Source: Bryoerythrophyllum caledonicum (taxonomy: Eukaryota; Streptophyta; Bryopsida; Pottiales; Pottiaceae). From it: 64,000 bases of DNA. Shown piece after piece: positions 34,829 to 45,600 of this stretch; position 1 is the first letter of the stretch, and every line of letters begins with the position of its first letter. Made by a program: the position numbers and the translations under genes. The stretch lies in contig OZ020524.1 in the NCBI GenBank assembly GCA_963971425.1, positions 19,211,022 through 19,275,021 on the forward strand, in the 5' to 3' direction. The notes below the pieces were generated by a model. That model made no database searches and was not told where the DNA came from. It saw only the letters and a program-made list of their open reading frames with translations.

Positions 34829-36514
34829 TCAGTCGGCTTTTTTAATTCTAGGTATGTTTTCAGCGCCACCATATTGGGCAAGTATGTAATGAGTTAACCC
34901 ATCATAAATTTTTCCAAGTCTACTTTTATCGGTTAAGGCATTTTGTAGTTGTTCGCCTATACATCGGAGATATGCATTTTTTAGGGAGAAAGCTTCAAGT
35001 CCAAATAGGTTATGTGGGAGTTGTGTTATTGCATTTGACATACATTTTGGTACTCCACATATGGTTTTTTGTATGGCGATTATTTTTTGATCAAGTTTTT
35101 TGATGGCTGGCATAGAGTATGGTACACCATAAAAACTATATGCCACACCTGGGCGTAGTACGGTATCAACCATTTTTATTTTTTGTTTCATGGTGGCCGG
35201 ACATGTTGTTAGTTCTTTGCATTGTTTGATGAGCTTTGTGGTTGTAGTGTGGATTTGGATTTTCCATTTTAGTGAGGGAACAAGATTTGTACCTAGGTAT
35301 ATGTATGGTTCGTTTTGGTGTAGTATAGGGATTGGTTGGTTGCGGTAGTTGATGTTAGAGGTTTGCATTAGGGCTTTGAAAGTGGTAGGGTTCAATTTAG
35401 ATTTGTTTGGGCATCCGGTAGCGGCACATTTTGGGACTCCCACATCCATGCCAGCCCATTTACAATATCTATCAATTTTATTGAGTTGTATTTGGATTGA
35501 TTTGATTTTGTTAGTTATAGTGGCTAGGTCATCCGCGTATGCGGCGGAGTTTATTGTGACTTGTGATGTGCCGAAAGTATATCCGTTATTGCCTCTTTCT
35601 AGCCATCTAAGTAGTGGTTCTAAAAATATAATAAATAGGTATGGGCTGAGGGTGTCCCCTTGTATAGTTCCTCTTTGGATGGGTATAGGTTTTGTTTTCC
35701 CAAAGTGTTCACCGACATAGCAAGTAGATGATTGGGAATAGATGTTTCCAAGAAGTGTAGTTGCCTCTTTTGGGTAGCCAAGGTCTGACATTATTGCTAG
35801 AAGTCTGACATGGTCAATTGAGCCAAAGGCATTTTTATAGTCAACGTATAGTATGTATATATATTGGTTAGTAAATTTTGCGTCTTCTAATGCGGCTATT
35901 ATAGTTTGTATTTGTCGTGCAATACTTCTCTTTGCTCTAAATCCTTCTTGACTATCATGTAGGATTTTGAATTTTTCGCCATATGAGGATAGTATGTGGG
36001 TGAGTGTACTAGTAAAAAGTTTATATATTGTGTTAGCTAGTGCAATTGGTCTATGATTGGGTAGCATGGATGGATCGCCTTTTTTGTATAGTAGAATTGT
36101 TGTACTTGTTTTCCATGAATTTGGTATTTGTTTTTGTTTACAGCAGTGAGAAAAGAATAGGAATAGTAGTTTATGAAATCTTGGAGGCATGTTTTTGAGT
36201 ATTGAGTTTGGTATGCGGTCTGGGCCTGGGGCTTTATTATTTCCAAGATTTTGGAGGCATGTGTCGTATGTGGCTCTGTTGAGGTATTTATGTATTGGGA
36301 TTTGTGGTTTGCCCCGTTTGTCAAGGGTATATCCGTCCAGGTCATGCCATGGGTATTGGCGTACTGCGCATGTACATTCTATTGTATATTGTAGCTGGTA
36401 ATTACATGTTGGTACTGTTGGTCTATTGGTTTTTGTTTGTTGGTTAAATATTTCATTCGCAATGTCTTCGGGGCTAGTTAGAATATCATTATATTGATTT
36501 GTGATACAGTCCAT
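34829..36514 (-). pseudogene. LINE reverse transcriptase domain (561-codon open segment)
   Basis: Longest open frame in the window. Ordered RT motifs: NKAPGPDRIPNSILK (residues 93-107), HRPIALANTIYKLF, GFRAKRSIARQI, YVDYKNAFGSIDH (catalytic Asp225), QRGTIQGDTLSPYLF, then AAYADDL with the catalytic Asp pair at 328-329 (about 35535), GVPKCAATG and YIYLGTNL. The catalytic residues are intact although the frame is closed off from its neighbours. It copies the element RNA at the nicked target. Confidence 0.93.
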
Positions 36515-36533
36515 TGGCGGGGATTCAAGGTTT

Positions 36534-38287
36534 TTAAAGATTTTTTGTTATTTTTTTTGGGCTGATTTCGTATAGTTGTCTATATTTTGAGATGGATTTT
36601 TTAACGTTTTCTTTGGTGTATTTTGTGATTATTTTCCGGGCTTGTATGTTGGCATTTTTAGCAATTATCGCGATATCTTTTATCCATGTATCGTGGGAAA
36701 GGTCCGGAGGTGGCGGGGTAGGGATTTGGATGTGTTGTAGAGTTAGTAGTTCATTGTATATGGGGTGGTTACGCCATTGAGGGTTGTTTTTTACAATTCT
36801 AATGGTTTTGCGTATGGTATGGTATGTGGTTAAGTGTTGTTTCCAAGTTTTAAAAAGTTTGCGGGGTAGGTATCCGCCTTGTTGAGAAGTTCTATTATTC
36901 ATTTGGGGTATTGGGTGTGCTCTACAAGTTTGTTCTAGTATTTTAGAGATTTTATTGATGAGTTTGTCTAGGGTGTGACATGCTTCTTGCCATTGAGCTT
37001 GTGTTAATTGACTATTATTTTCAAGAGTGTCTATGAGGGAGTCTATTTGTATGGAGTTTTCTTCGAAGAATTTTGTGTTGAATTTTTCTATGTTGGTTTT
37101 TGGGATGGGGTTGAGTATGCGTATAGTGTCTTTGTTTAGGATTATAGGAGTTCTACTAATTAGTGTGTTATTTGGGATGTGTAATTTTACGGGTGAGTGG
37201 TCCGAGTTGAGAATAATATCTTTGTTTGTTGTGGAGGTGTATTGTGTATTGTTCTTTGTATTTATATAGAATCCATCGATTAGACTCCAATCACTATAAT
37301 TATAGCCACCTTGTCTAGAGAATTGTGTATCAGTATTGATGTAAGTGAAGTTTAAGTTTTCTGTGAAGCGACGCCATTGATAATCAATGTTTTGAGGGGG
37401 GGTGTGATGATTTCCATTTTGTCGGCCAATTAACGCTATGTCTCTGTTGAAGTCTCCGCATAATAGGTATGTATGGTTGGGATTATTATTAATTTGGGAT
37501 GTAATAGTGTTTTGTATATCTAAGAGAAATCTAGTATCTTCGGGATGGGATGGCATATACATGTGAAAGATTAACCACGGTTGTAGTGGGTGATTAGTGA
37601 TTTTAATTATTTGGATGTATGGTGATATATGCATTGGGGTAGGGGTTTTGTTGATGTTGCCTGGGAATGTATATTTTTTGTGTATTAATGTAAGGAGGCC
37701 ACCTCGGCCCGAAGTGTATGGTCTCGGTTGTTGCATGCATCTTGTAAGTGTATGTGTATTGTTAAAGATGAGTTTATAGTTTTGAAATATATTTTGTATG
37801 TATTTGTAGATTTTGTGGCGGTTAGTTTTGTTTCTTGTATAACTATGAGGGCCGGTGGTGTGTCTGTGTTTGTGACTAGAGTTTGTAAGCTAGGAAAGGT
37901 GGTGTTTAGTGAGGAGGTATTCCATGTTATTATGTATGTATTTTCTTGGTTTGATCTAATGTTTTGATTTTGAGGGGGGATGTAGGGAAGAGGTGAGGGT
38001 GGGTGGGTGTATTCTGGTATAGGATCTAGACATTTTAGTGATTCATTTATGAGGTTGTTAGGGAGGTAAGGGAATTTTAGTTTTATTGTATCATTTGAGG
38101 GTGGTATATCTTGACTATGTAAGAAGTCGTATAGTCTTTTATGTATTGAGTTCTCATGGTTTATAATATTATGGTTGTCAACCAAGAATTCAGTATAAGG
38201 GTGTAGAGTGTAAATGTGTCGTTCTGGTGGGTTATATAAATTTAGTAAGGTTTGTAGAAGTGTGTTGGTCCACGTAGTTGTGTTCAA
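36534..38287 (-). pseudogene. LINE AP-endonuclease (exo-endo-phosphatase) domain, frameshifted
   Basis: Two overlapping frames (38287-37685 and 37736-36534) carry the domain in order: TYIITWNTSSLN near 37940, LIVIQETKL, then after a one-base shift near 37800 SGRGGLLTLIHKKY, LLCGDFNRDIALIGRQ near 37457, SLIDGFYI and LNSDHSPVKLHI near 37205. The metal-binding and catalytic signatures (WN, QE, GDFN, SDH) are all present. It would nick the target DNA to prime reverse transcription. A second shift near 36530 separates it from the RT frame. Confidence 0.88.
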
Positions 38288-38911
38288 ATTTTGTGGGTTT
38301 AGAAGATGGTTACATTCATCTATTTTTGGATGAGTAGTGATTATTAGAGCGTATAGAATGTAGGGTGGTGGATGCGTATTTTTTTGTTGTATGTATTGGG
38401 CAATGTTTGGGTGGGAAGTGTTGTGTATGTGGTGTAGTGTATGTGTGTTTTTTAAGAAAGGTGCGAAGGATTTTGCAATGTGTTCATATTCTGGTTGGAG
38501 TTTTATGGTATTAGGTATGATGTATATTTTGGCATTTTTTTATGTGTTCTGGGGTGTCTTTTTAGTATATTTGGCATGGGTCCGGGGTTGGTTTCTATGT
38601 CTCCTCCCAGGAGTAGTAAGAGTTTGTTGTATGTATGTTTAGTGTTATATTTTGACGTTATTATTATTATTATTGTTTTATATATATATATTTTTAATAA
38701 TAGTTTTTTTAGGCTTTGTTATGTTATTAAGGTCTTGTTTATTTGGGGGGAGACAAGGTTTAGATATTGAAATGACCTTCAAATGAAAGAGGTTAGTTGA
38801 AGAATCATCAATCCAAAGGTGCATGTCTTGCTAGATTTTAGTACATCTTTTGTATGCAAAGAGTAAAATTGGTGACTGTATATATGGTCCCCATCGACCT
38901 TTAAAGGTTAA

Positions 38912-40376
38912 AGTGAGGGGGATTTTACATGCGGACAGTTGATCAAACTATGTCGAGGACCAAACCATGTTGAGGACCAAACTATGTCGAGAGGCCGAGT
39001 TTTGGAGTTGGAATAAATATTAGTATATGTAATTTGTGGAGTTTGGGTCCTTGTAGTGTGAAAGCTCGAGAGACCGAGTTGAGAGGCCGAGACCTATACC
39101 ATTTGGCAAATTCCAAGTCAATTTCTACTTCTTAAGGATCCTACTTTTATGAATTTTTCCTCTCTCACATTCTCTAGCCATGGAGTCTACAAGGGAACAT
39201 AGTTTTGGTTAAAAAAATCAAGATAATAGTCAAAATGCTCATTACACAAAAATTTATAGCACAAGCACTGGCACAGAAAAAAATTAAAGTAAGAACATTA
39301 AGGTGAAAAATCAAATACAAATTTTCAGGTAAAAAGATGGGTAAAAAGTTGGATAAAGAATTTGAATAAAATGTTTCATGGTAATATAAGATATTGTTTT
39401 ATCCCATAAACTAGTAAATATTTCAGGGTAATATAAGTTACGGTTGAGATCTTGCCAGATATTAATATTTTAATGAAAAAAATGTTCAGCACCTCGGCAA
39501 GAGTTGGTCCAAACAAGAATAGAAACCTAAACTTCTCTCAAGGGACCAAACTCTTGGCGCCAAAACCTCCAAAAAGTGTTGTCATGTAGGCATATTAGAC
39601 GCCCTAGGCCTCTCGACTGTTGCTCCGTGTGTGAAAGCCAAGGGGCCGATTAAGGCTGAATTTGAGGCTCAAGACCAATCAAATTGCAAATAGCACTCGG
39701 CCTCTTCACCCTCGATCGGCATTTGAAACCCCATAAGGATCATCTGTTTCCAAGAAAAAAACCAACACGCAAGTGTGTCGTACTCAAGATTCCACTAAGG
39801 TAGCGGACCACATTCTTGCCCGAGTCCTAATGGCAACTCCTAGGGTTGGGGGCTGGTCCACAGAAGTGGACAATTGGATTTGTAAAAGCGTCCATGAAGG
39901 GGCTTTTACTATTTACTGGACAGGTTTAGGGGTAGATCTGCTCGAAGTAGAGCTTCAGGCTCGATGAAAAATGCAGGTCGTTGTTTGGAAAGAGGGAGTA
40001 ATGAAGTTGCAATTACTTCTTTGTAAGTTCGAAAAATAGCCTACATAGTGGGCTGATTTTGTAATAAAGGAGTTATGTTTAGTGCTTCTAAATGGGCGGC
40101 TTCACGTGGCGGCATGGTTTTAATTGCAACCCATAGAGGACGCGTTTATATGTAAAGGTGCTTGTATTTCTGAGGAACCATGGTGGTTTTAGTACTGCAG
40201 TAAGAGTGAGGTTAGAGTGCTCTCTGGAGGTTGATTAGAGTAGTCATGAGTACATTTGTAGAGAAAACTGAGGGCTTTTAGAGCAGTGAAGAGATACCAG
40301 AAACTCAAGTGTGTGGTGTAGGAGGGCAGATTTCAATTGAGGATGGGCAAGGGGGGGCTTAGACTTTGATGATCAC
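38912..40376. other. Spacer left of the transposase gene
   Basis: Contains repeated GAGGACCAAAC / CGAGAGGCCGAG phrases near 38950-39090 and related AGGGACCAAACTC / GGCCTCTCGACTG phrases near 39540-39620, which may be arms of another decayed element. No gene is recognised. Confidence 0.4.
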
Positions 40377-42314
40377 ATGACTCAATTAGAGCAAGGGAGG
40401 AGGAGATATAGAATTTGTACTCCTACTCTGCATGTCAATTCTATTGCAAATGCAACTCAACAAGCCAAACGACAAACTTTGATTGTGGAAAGTGAGAGAC
40501 CAAGGAGGATAGGGTTGAGGAGTTCAGCTCCATGGGGGCAAAGAAACCTATCTCAATCTGATTTCAGTGTGAGAGAGGTAGGGACCCCCATAGGTGGCTC
40601 CCAAAATGCTCAATTAGCTCCAATCAATACTGTAGGGGTCACCAGAAACACAAACAGTAGAGGTGCAGGCAAGAAAACGGGGAACTAGATAGATGCAGCA
40701 TTAAATCAAGCAATAGATGCAGTCACAGATCATGGCATGAAGGTAAGAGCTGTTGCACGCACCTTTGGCATTCCACCTACCTCTTTGAGAGACCATTTGT
40801 ATGGCAAAGTAGTTGGGAGGAAGAGAGGGACAAAAACAGTGTTAAGTCAAGAGGAGGAGGAAACATTACTTGATTACTGTTTTAAGATGCAAGATCTAGG
40901 CCACCCATTAACCTCAGGTCAACTGAGATTAAAAGTGGCCATGGCAACTCAAACAAGGAAAATCCCTTGGAGTGCCAATGGAGTCCCTGGAAAGTCCTCG
41001 CTTAGAAGCTTTAAACTAAGACATCCAGATCTAGTATCTAGGAAAAGCCAGCCCCTAGAGATAGGCAGAGCTAGGGGATTATGCCCCACAAGTGTAGCTA
41101 TCCTATATTCTAACCTACAGGAGCTTTACAATACCTTTAACTATCCACCCTCCCACATCTGGAATTGTGATGAGAGTGGAGTGTAGGCTTCAAGATTTGA
41201 AAGAGCAACGGTCCTAGAAAAATTGGGTAGCAAGTCTATCCACACCATAGAGCTAGACCAACGTGAGCACTTGTCAGTCCTCTCTTGCATCAATGCTGCA
41301 GGAGGAAAAATACCTAACTTCAATATCTTAAAAGGGACTTACTTCCTACAAGATTACATCAAAAACTGTGAGCCAAATGCTATCATGGCCATGCAACCTA
41401 ATGCATGGATGGCTAAGTGGCTCTTTGAGTCCTGGATCTCACATTTCATTGGCATTTTAAAGGAAACAACAAGAATTGATGACAGAAACAAGCGCTTATT
41501 TATTTTAGACGGGCACAATTTGCATGTGACCTTGGAAGTGGTTACAGTTGCCATCAATTCAAGTTTAGATATCATCTCCCTACCAAGCCATACTTCCCAT
41601 GCCCTATAACCCTTAGATGTCTCTTGTTTTAAACCTTTCAAAAGTGCATTCAGACAAATAAGAGACTCCTGGACTTTATTGAACAAAGGCAAGAAGGTAG
41701 AAAAAACAAACCTATGTGAATGGACAGCTGAAGCCTTAGAAAAAATCCCTAACTCCTAAGAACATCAAGTCAGGCTTCCAAAAAACAGAGATATGGCTAT
41801 TAAATGATCAAGCAGTCATTGCAAGAATGAATCTCAGTCAAGGTTTTGAGGAGGGGCAAGAAGCCTTCGACCTGGACAATGCACTTCACTCCACTAAGTC
41901 GGAGTCCAGTGACGAAGGTGACGAAGGAGGGCCATCGGAGTGGGAGGGTAGACCCTGGAGTCCCATAGAGGAAGGCAGACCCGGAGCGGGGCTACATATT
42001 GGGGAAGGCAGGGCCGGAGCGGCGATGCAGCTGGCCGGGGAAGACCGCGCCGGAGCTCCCGTGCAGCAGGTTGGCGACAACGGGGCCGGATCTGCGATGC
42101 AGCGGGTCTGTGACTTCGGCGGTGTAGCTGCAACGCAGCATGTCACCGACGTCGGGGCCAGATTAAAGAGGCAGCAGGTCGCATATTTCAGCGGTGGAGC
42201 TTCAGCGCAGCACGTCAGCGTCGTCAGGGTTGGTTCAGCGATGCAGTAGGTTGACGACTTCAGCGGAGGAGGATCGGCGAAGTAGCGGGTCGGTGATTTC
42301 GGCGCTAGAGCAAC
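40377..42314 (+). pseudogene. pogo/Fot1-type DDE transposase, N-terminal and catalytic part
   Basis: From an ATG at 40377 the frame gives a helix-turn-helix (psq/CENP-B type) in DAVTDHGMKVRAVARTFGIP and TSLRDHLYGK (40710-40810), a second DNA-binding segment (LRSFKLRHPDLVSRKSQPL), then DDE_1 motifs: IWNCDESGV (41158-41183), FILDGHNLHV (about 41500) and SHTSHAL followed by PLDVSCFKPFK (41590-41640). Stops interrupt it at 40686 (TAG), 41184 (TAG) and 41607 (TAA), and a one-base frameshift at about 41755 precedes NIKSGFQKTEIW. Downstream the frame stays open through an acidic stretch into a 12-residue repeat tail. The family cuts and pastes TA-flanked DNA. Dead copy. Its 3' part continues at 44217. 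Confidence 0.85.
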
Positions 42315-42322
42315 ACCGCAGC
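41958..42322 (+). repeat. 36-base minisatellite in the transposase tail
   Basis: About nine to ten units of exactly 36 bases with a core GCGATGCAGCRGGTYGGCGAC read in frame as 12-residue repeats. Two later units have TAG where other units have CAG (42247 and 42283, 36 bases apart), ending the frame. The array resumes right of the hAT-like insertion (CCGCAGCAGGTCGGCGATG at 44210). Confidence 0.9.
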
Positions 42323-42566
42323 CAGAGTTGTTATACTGGACGGACGTCCGGTTTGCCCGTCCGTCCGTCCGATTCGCCCATCCGGTAGAGCATTTGCCCA
42401 TCCGATACAGTCAACACAAAGTTGACTTACCCGCAAAGTAAAAAAATAGGTGACGTGGCAGCCACGTATGCACTAATGTGTTGTCACGCAGGATTTAGAC
42501 TAAATAAAATGAGTAGTTGACTTTAAAAAATGGTATAATAGTCACGAGGATGTCCCCGCCCCTAAA

Positions 42567-44026
42567 TGGCAGGGGTGGAGATGCTCCAGCCCCTCCCTGC
42601 CCAATTTTGGAATCAGCAACTTTGAATGGCCATATCTCACTCAATAATAGTCAAAATTAAGGGTGAGAGATGTTTTATGGCACCAACGGAAAATTTAAAT
42701 GTCAAAGCACACCTCAAACGCTTGATTTGGGCTATTTTGAGTGAGTTATGACCATCTAAACTATCTAATTCCAAAATTAGGCGGGAAAGTGGTGGAGACG
42801 TCCCTGCCCCTCCCTGCCCAATTCTGAAATCAGCAACTTTGAATGGCCATACCTCACTCAAAAATAGTCCAAATTAAGCGTGTGCGATGTTTTTCGGCAT
42901 CTACAAAAAATAAAGATGTCAAAACACACCTCAAATGCTTGATTTGGGCTATTGTTGAGTGAATTATGCCCATCCAAACTTTCTGGTTCCAAAATTACGC
43001 GAGGAAGGGGAAAGTTGTGAAGTAAAGTTAAAGTGTTGTTACACAAGGGATATATGGACATTGGATGATTCGACATTATGCTTCATAAATTTGAATATGA
43101 CCTTAAGACGAGTCATGTAAAAATACGTCTTTACCTCTAAACTACATTGCTCAATGGTATTTGTCCGTCGATAACAAAGGAGGTTTCACTTGTGCAAAGA
43201 ATATTACCTTCTTTGAAAATGTCAAAAAGAATTTGTTGTTTATAACGTAATACAACAATCTAATTCAAGTACCATCATAGTCCACCCAATTAGGGTGGGA
43301 GGTCCCATGGCCTCGTTGTATGGAAACCCACAAAGCCCTTGGAGGAGATCACATGTCGGTTGTCTCTAATGCAATTAGTGTAGGGAAGCACTTAGAGTAG
43401 AAAAGTGTTTATCCTCGAGAGGGGGAAGTAGTTCTATACACACTAGCCTATTTCCTGTGGCCATATGCTTAGTGAAGAGAATGAACAAACACTGCATTCA
43501 CGCTGGTCCCATTGTAAGACCGTAGTTCTTCTTTTTTTTCTTCGCAGGTACAATGGAACCATTTAAAGCAAAGAGCCGCTAAATTTGATTCTGACAAGAT
43601 CTTTGCATTCTTCAACCATCATGGCAATTATGTCTTTCCCTAGAAGTTGGAAGGAAAACTAAATTTACAATATAAATATAGTTCTCGAACGCATGGAAGA
43701 AGGAAGGCCTTTGCCAAGGCGAGAATGGAGTTTGCCCAACATTGTTCCTCTACTACCTTCAAAGGGTTGAGTCCTCACCCTCACGTCCCCGCCCCTAACG
43801 TGCCTGCCCCTTCCCCGCCTAATTTTGATATCAGAAAGTTTGGATGGGCATAACTCACTCAACAATATCCCAAATCAAGCATTTGAGGTGTGTTTCGACA
43901 TCTAATTTTTTTGTTGATGCCAAAAAAATCTCATACGCTTCATTTGGACTATTTTTGAGTGAGATATGGCCATTCAAAGTTGCTGATTCCAAAATTGGGC
44001 AGGGAGGGGCGGGGATGTCTCCGCCC
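42567..44026. repeat. Foldback repeat nested in the hAT-like element
   Basis: An arm of about 215 bases (CCCTCCCTGCCCAATTTTGG, AATCAGCAACTTTGAATGGC, CTCACTCAAAAATAG) occurs at 42575-42790, again in tandem at 42800-43015, and inverted at 43790-44015. The spacer contains the LINE fragment at about 43402-43540. Confidence 0.8.
43402..43540 (+). mobile_element. 5'-truncated LINE 3' end
   Basis: It matches the last 140 bases of the 31297-38751 LINE in reverse orientation: TCCTCGAGAGGGG, GTAGTTC, GAACAAACACT, ATTCACGCTGG and a TTCTTCTTTT tail. A target duplication is not clear. Confidence 0.75.
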
Positions 44027-44216
44027 TAGTGCCATGGTGGCATGACACGTCTGAATGTGACGTGGCGATTACAGTAAAAATTTCTTACCTCTTAAAAATT
44101 GTTGGGCGCATTGCAGGCAATTCGTTCGAACCGTCCGCTTGTCCGGTCCGGACCGCCTGTCCGGTTGTCCCGTCGGATCACCTCAATCCGTCCGTTATGT
44201 CAACCTTGACCGCAGC

Positions 44217-44870
44217 AGGTCGGCGATGTCGAATCTAGACAGGCGCTGCTGCGGTTCGACGAGGTCATTGATGGCTTGGCGTTGTAGCGGATCGGGGAGG
44301 CCAGGGGAAATGCACACCATGGAGGCGACGAAAGAGATGGGGCTGTTGAAGAGAACTCCGGATGTGCGGGCAGGGCTGCAACGTAGTTCACTTCTGCACG
44401 GAGTGACGTCATCAATCCTAATGTGAGGGAATGAGAGGCATCTATACGACATTTCTATGTGGATGTCCAGAATGGAGAGGAGAGCAACTATGATTTCAGT
44501 GAGCAACACATCAGTATAGATCCTGCATTTCGTACACAGGTTCAGCATGGAAATCAGGAGAATATAAGTAACTTCCTCTCTTTACCTGAGCTCATTCCAG
44601 CTAAAAAGATAAGAAGGTAGCAACCTCTCCTAGACTACAGAACTAGCAGAATTTTAACTTCTAGGGATTATATCACAGGACTAGAGGAACTCCTAGCAAA
44701 AAAAGAGGACACAACTGCAGCTGCAAAGAAGAAAAAAGAGAAAAAGAAGGCCACTAAAGAGCATCAAAAGGCTTTGAAAGAGCAATAGTAAAAAGACAAG
44801 GAAGAGCGCGCACAGGAACGAGTACGAAAAAAACAAGACAATGAGATGGAGAAACTCACCATGAGAGGTT
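44217..44870 (+). pseudogene. pogo/Fot1-type transposase, C-terminal coiled-coil part
   Basis: After the hAT-like insertion the plus strand gives SLPELIPAKKIRR, a TAG, then QPLLDYRTSRILTSRDYI and TGLEELLAKKE, followed by a Lys/Glu-rich coiled coil (AAAKKKKEKKKATKEHQKALKEQ) with another TAG near 44787. Pogo/Tigger/Fot1 transposases usually end in such a segment, so this is the 3' end of the gene that starts at 40377. It is too damaged to function. Confidence 0.75.
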
Positions 44871-45600
44871 CCGGTTCGGGAAGGGGCCATTGGGGGAGGA
44901 CTGAGCCACCGTAAGCACCGGAGGACCTTGGTAGCAGCCTCCTGCACTCGCTCACCACCACAACACCGCAAGTGCCTCCAGCCGACCCGCCGCTGGTCCT
45001 GCACTGGAGCACAGATCTTTACTCACATTCGGCCTCCATACCGCAGTGCTCACAAGCACCTCAAACGCCGCGACCTGCCCCACTCACGTATCCCTGGATG
45101 CACTCACAACCACTGTACCCACCGTATGGCAATCCTCATGGTCATGCATTCTATCCACCTTACAGATTCTAGAGCAACATCGGGACGACGGGGAGGACTC
45201 AGAGGCGAGGGGAAGCAGGCCGCAAGCAATACCGGGACGATGGGAAGGACTGAGAGGCCAGGGGGAGCAGGCCGCAAGCAACACCGGGACGACTTGGAGG
45301 CCAGGGGACGCCGCAGAGGGCACGGCGAAGGCAAGACTGCGACAACGGGGAGAACTGATCGTCGAGGATAAGGGAGCCGTTGAGTGCGCGGGAGTGGGAG
45401 GTCACAGTTGGCTCTGCGTAGATTTCCCGCGTCCAAGTGGGTGGAGTCGGATGCTGCATGGGGCGATCCGTGGACCGCGACAGTCTACAGGACGCCCTTG
45501 ACATCGCGGATGCGCCACCCCACGCAGCCCACATGCATGATCCCATGGATCGCCTTCGGGTTCTCAGCCAGCCGCTCCCTAATCCGGGACTTCACCTGAT
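44871..45600. repeat. GC-rich stretch with a 53-base minisatellite
   Basis: At about 45175-45300 two and a half units of about 53 bases (ACCGGGACGAYGGGRAGGAC, then GGGGAGCAGGCCGCAAGCA) lie in tandem. Open frames on both strands here follow from high GC and are not convincing genes. Confidence 0.6.

Larger units (their letters stand above)
31297..38751 (-). mobile_element. LINE with APE, RT, RNase H and restriction-like endonuclease domains (Dualen/RandI-like)
   Basis: A 7.46-kb non-LTR retrotransposon on the minus strand. It is flanked by perfect 13-base target duplications GACAAGGTTTAGA at 31284-31296 and 38752-38764. Its 3' end (low coordinate) terminates in ATT and CTT triplets rather than a plain poly(A). 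Along its minus strand: AP endonuclease, reverse transcriptase, a spacer, RNase H, a CCHC finger and a restriction-like nuclease. No separate gag-like ORF1 is evident. The coding strand is A/C-rich and very poor in G. At least four frame changes break the polyprotein (for example near 37800, 36530, 34800 and 33030), so this copy is dead. Both endonuclease types in one LINE is the defining feature of the Dualen/RandI group described from Chlamydomonas; assignment here is inferred from domain order. Confidence 0.88.
30851..38911. mobile_element. TTAA-flanked MITE split by the LINE insertion
   Basis: The left end TTAACCCTTAAGCC (30851) and the right end CCTTTAAAGGTTAA (to 38911) bound one element once the 7.46-kb LINE and one target copy are removed, leaving about 590 bases. 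The sequence either side of the LINE is continuous with copies at about 52219-52450 and 53186-53449: ACCTACTACATG and GGTGTCGTATTTGAACATG on the left; GATATTGAAATGACC, TTAGTTGAAGAATC and CTGTATATATGGT on the right. Confidence 0.65.
42323..44208. mobile_element. hAT-like nonautonomous element with 8-base target duplication
   Basis: Flanked by identical ACCGCAGC at 42315-42322 and 44209-44216. The left terminus CAGAGTTGTTATACTGGACGG-type aligns with the inverted right terminus CAAGGTTGACATAACGGACGG-type. An 8-base duplication and a CA(G/A)-G-GTTG start are typical of hAT transposons. Subterminal regions are rich in GTCCG repeats (42345-42400; 44125-44195), as in hAT elements that bind transposase there. 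It holds no transposase; the inside is other nested repeats. It splits the transposase minisatellite. Confidence 0.75.

Noticed and set aside
31589-38642. Plus-strand frames across the LINE (for example 31589-31957, 35349-35720)
   Set aside because: They are antisense shadows of the LINE polyprotein; motifs exist only on the minus strand.
40686-41609. Reassigned stop codons (TAA/TAG as glutamine)
   Set aside because: Stops in the transposase fall at Gln positions, but housekeeping genes in the window end in TAA, TAG or TGA at the expected places, so the code is standard and the stops are decay.
41886-42401. 171-codon minus-strand Cys/Pro/Ala-rich frame
   Set aside because: It is the reverse complement of the 36-base minisatellite; 36 is a multiple of three, so all frames stay open by repetition.
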